The notes beneath the pieces are model-generated. The model had not been told where the DNA came from. It worked only from the letters and a program-made list of their open reading frames with translations, and made no database searches. This document shows positions 61,701-64,000 of a DNA stretch of 64,000 nucleotides, in pieces (positions within the stretch are counted from its first letter, which is position 1; every line of letters begins with the position of its first letter). The position numbers and the translations under genes were made by a program. The stretch is from NCBI GenBank assembly GCA_916048095.2, contig OU696585.1, positions 2,538,645-2,602,644 of the forward strand, written 5' to 3'. This DNA is from Sacculina carcini. Taxonomy: Eukaryota; Arthropoda; Thecostraca; Sacculinidae.

Positions 61701-63773
61701 CAGTTCTCCCTTTTCCAGGGACATTTTTTCGGCGAGAGCAATAACGCGCGGAATGCCCGGCTTGGTTAAACAAGAAACACTTGAAGGGTTTTATCTGCTG
61801 GTCGTAATCACGCGTTGTCGAACGAGCAGCCAGTCCAGTGTTAACGTTGTGGGTCGCTTCTGACAAAATCACCCTTGTCCTGTCCACGACTTCGGTCAGC
61901 GTCATAGCGTCGAGTTTGGCGTTCGCCCTGAGGACATGTCGCACCGTCTGTGGGATCGCTGAGACGATATCACATTTTATTGAGACTGGGTCGGTTATAT
62001 TGCACCTGGCTCCCAGTCTGCGCAGGTCGGACAGCAACACATCGACACACTCACCTTCGCTCAATCTTCGCCCCACAAAAGCGTCGTACGCTCCGAAAGT
62101 ATCCATGCCAAACGCGGTCTGAAGAACTTGCTCCACTTTTTCAAGGTCCAGCTGTTCCACATCGGGGAGGCAGTCCACGACAGCATATGCATCACCTGTA
62201 ACTCTCATCCCAACAACTTGGGCCACATCGCGCACGCCTCGGAGTCGACACATTTTCCTAACTTTGCTGAGCCATTCTGTGGGGTCCTTTTTGCCGTCAT
62301 ACTCCGGCACCAGCCTCAGGTCGAAAGCCACATTACTTGCGGCCGAAATAGCTTGTAGTTCCGCATTCCCCGCAACCGTCATTGTTGCTTCGTTCTCCGT
62401 CATGTCTCGGTAGACAACCAGAAATTAGGAAACGTGTAATTATAGTCTCGAATAAACTCGGAATGACTGAACGAATATAAATACTTAGATAATAACAAAA
62501 GATAACAGTAACCCGTGAGTGAACAAACGACTCAATAACCCACCGGTAACAATAACCCGTGAGTGAACGAACCACTCAATAAACCACCGCGACCGCCGTA
62601 AATCCCATTTCAATACAACGCAACACCGCCGCACGCTTCACACACACTGCCCAACATTCACTCTCCAGTTCACGCGTTGAGAATCGCCCGATGCAGGCGA
62701 TCGTTTGTACATTCATCCAATAATCAACCAATCAGAAAACAATACGCCAATACGTCATCAACGCCTGCAAGTTCACACACAAGCATACATGCACGCTCGC
62801 ACACACGCACACACAGGCTACCCGCACGCGCAGGCTATAAGCCACGCCTCAACACACTGCACCGCAAACAGTCAGCTGATACAAATGCCTTAATGCGCAA
62901 GCATCTCCACTTCACACTACAGAACCACAATCCTATAATAATTTTTCTATAGCGCCAATGAATTACCAGCGCAAATAGAGACATTCATAATATTCCCTAT
63001 AAATCATAATAAAAAGTATAGTGAATGACAAATCACAGAAACACAACACAGACATGCAAGCTCGAAAAGCAGACCTCACAAGCAAGACGGCGAGACAGAA
63101 ATCAAAATCTGTGCTGCAGCTGTGCAGTGAATGAGAAAATAAGATACGAGATTTAAGAAGAAATACAGCAAATATTACTCCAATGAGCAGCGGCGTAGAT
63201 TTGTGTCGAGGCTCGGGGGGATGACAGCCATCATGTATTAGTGTTCAAGGTTGGCTCAGTTGGTCAATTGCATGGGACTCTTTTAGGCAACACACATACC
63301 TCAATAAAAAGTATATTGCGTAAAGTATAATTTTTCACATGCTTATAATTTTTTTTAATTTTTCGTGTAATGAAATTTTTTTGCTATGCTGATTTTGATG
63401 GCAATATACCCTTCAATGAACTTGACTAAGCAGAATTATCGGAGAATATAATTGCATATTCATACCCCCAGTCAATTTGTGGGGGGTATATATACCCCCC
63501 ACACACCCCGAGGATCTACTCCTATGCCAATGAGCGAAAAAATGACAGAAATACGACAGCGCTTGACAGCATAACAATTCTTACTTCGTATATAGTTTGG
63601 TGGTTTTTTTATTTGGTGATGGTTTTGTTTGCAGAGAGGACCGAACGGTGATGCAAATGATTCCATCTGGAATTTCCATGTGTGGAGCGAGGCCTGGATG
63701 ACACGTCCTGATTTACCGCTGGGTTATGGAGGCTGGCAAGTGGTCGACGCAAGGCCACAAGAAATGAGCGCTG
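46335..63773 (+). CDS. Tg: Transglutaminase, copy 2 (exons 1-8; runs off window)
   Basis: This is a near-identical second copy of the transglutaminase gene. Exons: 46335-46356, 47302-47532, 48102-48232, 49359-49491, 56042-56268, 56868-57048, 57727-57842, 63635-63773, all open and with the same phases as copy 1. Exons 9-14 would lie beyond base 64000. The catalytic Cys (GQCWVF) and His (WNFHVW) are intact and the catalytic Asp is present, but two residues after it Thr is replaced by Arg (VVDARPQE). By eye there are 11 amino-acid changes and about 9 silent ones against copy 1 in 393 codons. Intron 4 holds the longer Mag-type element. Intron 7 (57843-63634) is enlarged by a 4.75-kb LTR retrotransposon absent from copy 1. 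The copy may be a functional paralogue, or an allele if the assembly joined two haplotypes. Confidence 0.88.
48261..48470 (+). mobile_element. Second tRNA-derived SINE family, copy 2
   Basis: Counterpart of 23661-23870 with a few substitutions and a longer (CAA)n tail. Confidence 0.7.
48515..48800 (+). mobile_element. LINE tail (I/R1/Jockey-like zinc region), duplication copy 2
   Basis: Encodes [20 protein letters not shown] and [20 protein letters not shown], counterpart of 23915-24190, with small differences including a 3-bp insertion. Confidence 0.75.
49525..49730. mobile_element. MITE family E, copy 2
   Basis: Counterpart of 24909-25112. Confidence 0.65.
49847..50107 (+). mobile_element. 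hAT MITE, family A (duplication copy 2)
   Basis: Same 261-bp element and target duplication as 25231-25491. Confidence 0.85.
50254..50458 (+). repeat. 5' LTR, Mag-type element copy 2
   Basis: 205 bp. Followed two bases later by the TGGCGACGAGG primer-binding-like sequence. Confidence 0.9.
50671..51624 (+). CDS. Gag of Mag-type element copy 2
   Basis: 317 residues. A Gln-rich N-terminus, the conserved Gag core ([36 protein letters not shown]) and two CCHC knuckles at about residues 270-310, which bind RNA during particle assembly. It ends with TGA. The protease continues in the same frame, so this stop is either a readthrough site or a mutation. Confidence 0.88.
   Translation: MADLQEVLKLMQEQLLQQQQQMTLLTQALLTSGVSQNAGNTAVVPNFAAFDASAELWSDYWSRFQTFLGAHSIAEGKQAQVFLTNQSPSAYKLLSNLARQKSPPKDINELTVSEITAFMEDQFNPKKFVIRERFRFWSNMQRNPGEKIQELAARIRLDAVTCDFSAIKDAQDEALRTRFICSVNNEAILKALFKVQDDELNFSKAITIALEVEEAARVAKETVYDTTKTVNRVGPETSCKKLNDTRASTASGSSDANTTTKPPELKTPICFRCSKPGHKANMCAHKEDICRYCQKKGHLEAACLQKKRSLKFSRQPP
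51679..52740 (+). pseudogene. Pol: aspartic protease and reverse transcriptase, interrupted
   Basis: The protease active site is in [11 protein letters not shown]. Reverse transcriptase shows the first catalytic Asp in [15 protein letters not shown], then [13 protein letters not shown] and the YLDD box in [16 protein letters not shown] at 52363 breaks the frame before GDYSVTVN, and a frameshift near 52725 ends recognisable sequence in this frame. It continues one frame over at 52874. Confidence 0.88.
52874..53350 (+). pseudogene. Pol: reverse transcriptase connection and RNase H, with stops
   Basis: [17 protein letters not shown] and [16 protein letters not shown] are the end of reverse transcriptase. 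RNase H follows with [22 protein letters not shown] and TDHRPLL. The stop at 53111-53113 (TGA where copy 1 has TGT) is specific to this copy. The stop after LLSLFGP is shared by both copies and so predates the duplication. Confidence 0.85.
53627..54913 (+). CDS. Retrotransposon integrase, Mag-type copy 2
   Basis: 428 codons, same architecture as 27606-28892: HHCC domain, D,D,E catalytic residues and a basic C-terminal tail ending just before the 3' LTR. Only a few substitutions separate the two. Confidence 0.88.
   Translation: MMRFCREGWPPAASDTEEVKYYRNIAESLSVLNGVLLYGSRVVIPRDLRKAVLQILHIGHFGAQRMKQLARTAVYWPNIDRDIEEKCRSCESCAEHRNLPSKLTNHPWMLPEKPWSRLHVDHAINFLGHNWLVVTDAYTKYPCIHPTQSISTKTTTELLEQDFAHFGYPHTIVSDNATCFTGEEFGRWCSERGVTHLTGAPYHPSTNGAAERLIQTFKRAMRKSTLTPLLALQEFLMQFRRTPTTSGYSPSELLNGRQMCTLVDTLLPSPVHTAQRQQTALVKRQNQTVRLRSSGDPHQYINGDPVYALYCGPRRDRDPRWVQAVVLKNTGSCTYVVKVLPRGPYWRRHVDQLRQRHVSPHDTEPGETCITESSGDSSEHTATTSEPVAEESTASTAAGSSDGGSLRRSQRTRQRRRYWPCEDYVFQS
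54921..55125 (+). repeat. 3' LTR, Mag-type element copy 2
   Basis: 205 bp, immediately after the AGGGGGAGG purine tract. Confidence 0.9.
58168..58736 (-). repeat. 3' LTR of second Ty3/gypsy element
   Basis: 569 bp, 98-99% like the 5' LTR, with the same internal tandem repeat around 58319-58405. The purine tract before it is short (GTGTGGGG on the minus strand). Confidence 0.9.
58732..59793 (-). CDS. Integrase of second Ty3/gypsy element
   Basis: 353 codons. The D,D,E core is visible as [34 protein letters not shown] and [15 protein letters not shown] partial zinc region (CDVCNA) precedes it. The TAG stop lies in the first bases of the 3' LTR. Confidence 0.85.
   Translation of the reverse strand: MKRSDVREVVRRCDVCNAIDPAPVKWRHGALNVADIWSRLAIDVTHYDNQSYLTVVDCGLSRFSLWRQLRAADSYQVIQHLERIFFERGAPAELLCDNDTVFRSRSFAALAAQWSIKLRFRAAYAASGNAIVERNHRTVKVIAARKGCSITEAVHLYNVTPRDGETGDSAPANCVYNYRVRDYARPRVNQPREGEISGSGRSRFTTGDAVWVRQRGTRCTERSAQGVVSGVVSEQVVEVDGVPRHIRDLRRRNEHGVEAEPPDDMSSTNDSPLWVGGPVSHSTSNADVSGRASSSVQERVDAVGVHDDAARPEVDADRREPTTVPAEGVLRGARVRRPPPRCLCCDLGDQCGV
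59947..60910 (-). pseudogene. Pol: reverse transcriptase palm end and RNase H
   Basis: After the deletion: [15 protein letters not shown], then the YIDD box ([11 protein letters not shown]), then a TGA at 60625-60627. RNase H follows ([51 protein letters not shown]). The stop and deletion make it non-functional. Confidence 0.85.
60896..61585 (-). pseudogene. Pol: protease and reverse transcriptase start, truncated
   Basis: The retroviral-type protease is shown by [18 protein letters not shown] and [10 protein letters not shown]. The reverse transcriptase N-terminal region follows ([26 protein letters not shown]) and then jumps to the [15 protein letters not shown] motif in another frame near 60900. 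The fingers and first catalytic Asp are missing. Confidence 0.85.
61621..62403 (-). CDS. Gag of second Ty3/gypsy element
   Basis: 260 residues, starting inside the 5' LTR. Gag core ([19 protein letters not shown]) in the first third. Two zinc knuckles lie near the C-terminus: [14 protein letters not shown], in which the second Cys is replaced by Phe-Asn spacing, and the canonical [14 protein letters not shown]. Confidence 0.88.
   Translation of the reverse strand: MTENEATMTVAGNAELQAISAASNVAFDLRLVPEYDGKKDPTEWLSKVRKMCRLRGVRDVAQVVGMRVTGDAYAVVDCLPDVEQLDLEKVEQVLQTAFGMDTFGAYDAFVGRRLSEGECVDVLLSDLRRLGARCNITDPVSIKCDIVSAIPQTVRHVLRANAKLDAMTLTEVVDRTRVILSEATHNVNTGLAARSTTRDYDQQIKPFKCFLFNQAGHSARYCSRRKNVPGKGRTGPTCFKCGEIGHICSRCPENGQGGET
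62354..62921 (-). repeat. 5' LTR of second Ty3/gypsy element
   Basis: 568 bp. It contains the Gag ATG at 62403, about 50 bases before its inner end, and a two-copy tandem repeat built on AACCCGTGAGTGAAC. No tRNA-type primer-binding site is apparent after its inner end. Confidence 0.9.
63183..63528. mobile_element. MITE family C (duplication copy 2)
   Basis: Counterpart of 32396-32742. Confidence 0.65.
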
Positions 63774-63931
63774 GTGAGCTCGCCAATAACTGCCCTGTTT
63801 ACCTAGACGTTCGACGTGTTGTTGCTAGAGGATCCCAGTTTTCCCATAAGAAATTTGTCCCTTTACAGATTCATTATGGTGATATAATGTGTTTTATTTA
63901 TAAGTATTTCGCTCACCTCAATTCTCAAGAT

Positions 63932-64000
63932 CAGTGGTTCTGTGGACAATACCCCACTGGTGGGGAATAGAATAGTTGCCAAGTGGAAAGTTTTGTGTTT
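63932..64000 (-). mobile_element. hAT MITE, family A, cut by window end
   Basis: Begins CAGTGGTTCTGTGGAC; counterpart of 33407-33661. Confidence 0.7.

Larger units (their letters stand above)
58168..62921 (-). mobile_element. Second Ty3/gypsy LTR retrotransposon, copy 2 only
   Basis: 4754-bp element on the minus strand with 568/569-bp LTRs (TGTAGT...ACTACA on the plus strand) and a perfect 5-bp target duplication GAACC at 58163-58167 and 62922-62926. It interrupts a hAT-type MITE in transglutaminase intron 7. The uninterrupted site is at 32129-32133 in copy 1. The LTRs differ at about seven positions (about 1.2%). Order from right to left: Gag, protease, partial reverse transcriptase, RNase H, integrase. 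Confidence 0.95.
57914..62934 (-). mobile_element. hAT MITE, family A, split by the LTR element (copy 2)
   Basis: Left part 57914-58167, then the LTR retrotransposon, then ACAATCCTATAA from 62927. It corresponds base for base to 31880-32137. Confidence 0.8.
44410..64000 (+). repeat. Segmental duplication, copy 2
   Basis: Direct copy of 19810-33470. Its left edge lies about 380 bp after the large palindrome and just after a LINE tail. Sequence left of 44400 (chitin synthase) has no counterpart left of 19810, so this is a true breakpoint. The right edge is outside the window. Confidence 0.93.

Overview
This window is nuclear DNA from an animal, most likely an arthropod and perhaps a crustacean or chelicerate. 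The evidence is GT-AG introns, a chitin synthase C-terminus of arthropod type, a transglutaminase, a condensin G subunit, tRNA-derived SINEs, hAT-type MITEs and very abundant (CA)n/(TG)n microsatellites. The taxon call is inference. No ribosomal RNA, stand-alone tRNA gene, CRISPR array or prokaryotic feature was seen. Exon boundaries were set by hand from splice motifs, codon phase and family similarity.

Layout. (1) 2.7-16.4 kb, minus strand: NCAPG (condensin I subunit CAP-G), 10 coding exons whose phases close to a 1148-residue protein. Its introns are packed with microsatellites, LINE tails, a SINE and MITEs. (2) 17.4-19.8 kb: intergenic. (3) 21.7-38.8 kb, plus strand: a complete 14-exon transglutaminase gene (702 residues, Cys/His/Asp triad visible), convergent with (4) 39.5-43.4 kb, minus strand: the last eight exons of chitin synthase, without its catalytic part. 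(5) 43.8-44.0 kb: a perfect palindrome with 113-bp arms, then a LINE tail. (6) 44.4-64.0 kb: a second copy of the transglutaminase locus in direct orientation (exons 1-8, running off the window end), about 1-2% different from copy 1.

The two transglutaminase loci form a direct segmental duplication (19.8-33.5 kb and 44.4-64.0 kb) whose transposons give a relative history. A Ty3/gypsy element of the Mag clade sits at the same intron position in both, so it is older than the copying. Copy 1 then lost 1.4 kb of it, fusing gag to RNase H. A second Ty3/gypsy element (minus strand, 58.2-62.9 kb, target duplication GAACC) is only in copy 2, with the empty site preserved in copy 1. A 259-bp LTR-like insertion (target duplication TTATG) is only in copy 1. 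The chitin synthase fragment ends where copy 2 begins, so a tandem duplication with one breakpoint inside chitin synthase would explain the layout. Two haplotypes joined in the assembly would also explain part of it and must be excluded.

The most unusual signal is in the introns. (TG)n tracts, always TG on the coding strand, lie just upstream of 3' splice sites in six of nine NCAPG introns (minus strand) and in two transglutaminase introns (plus strand). NCAPG introns 1 and 8 also carry (AC)n just inside the 5' splice site, so the two intron ends could base-pair.
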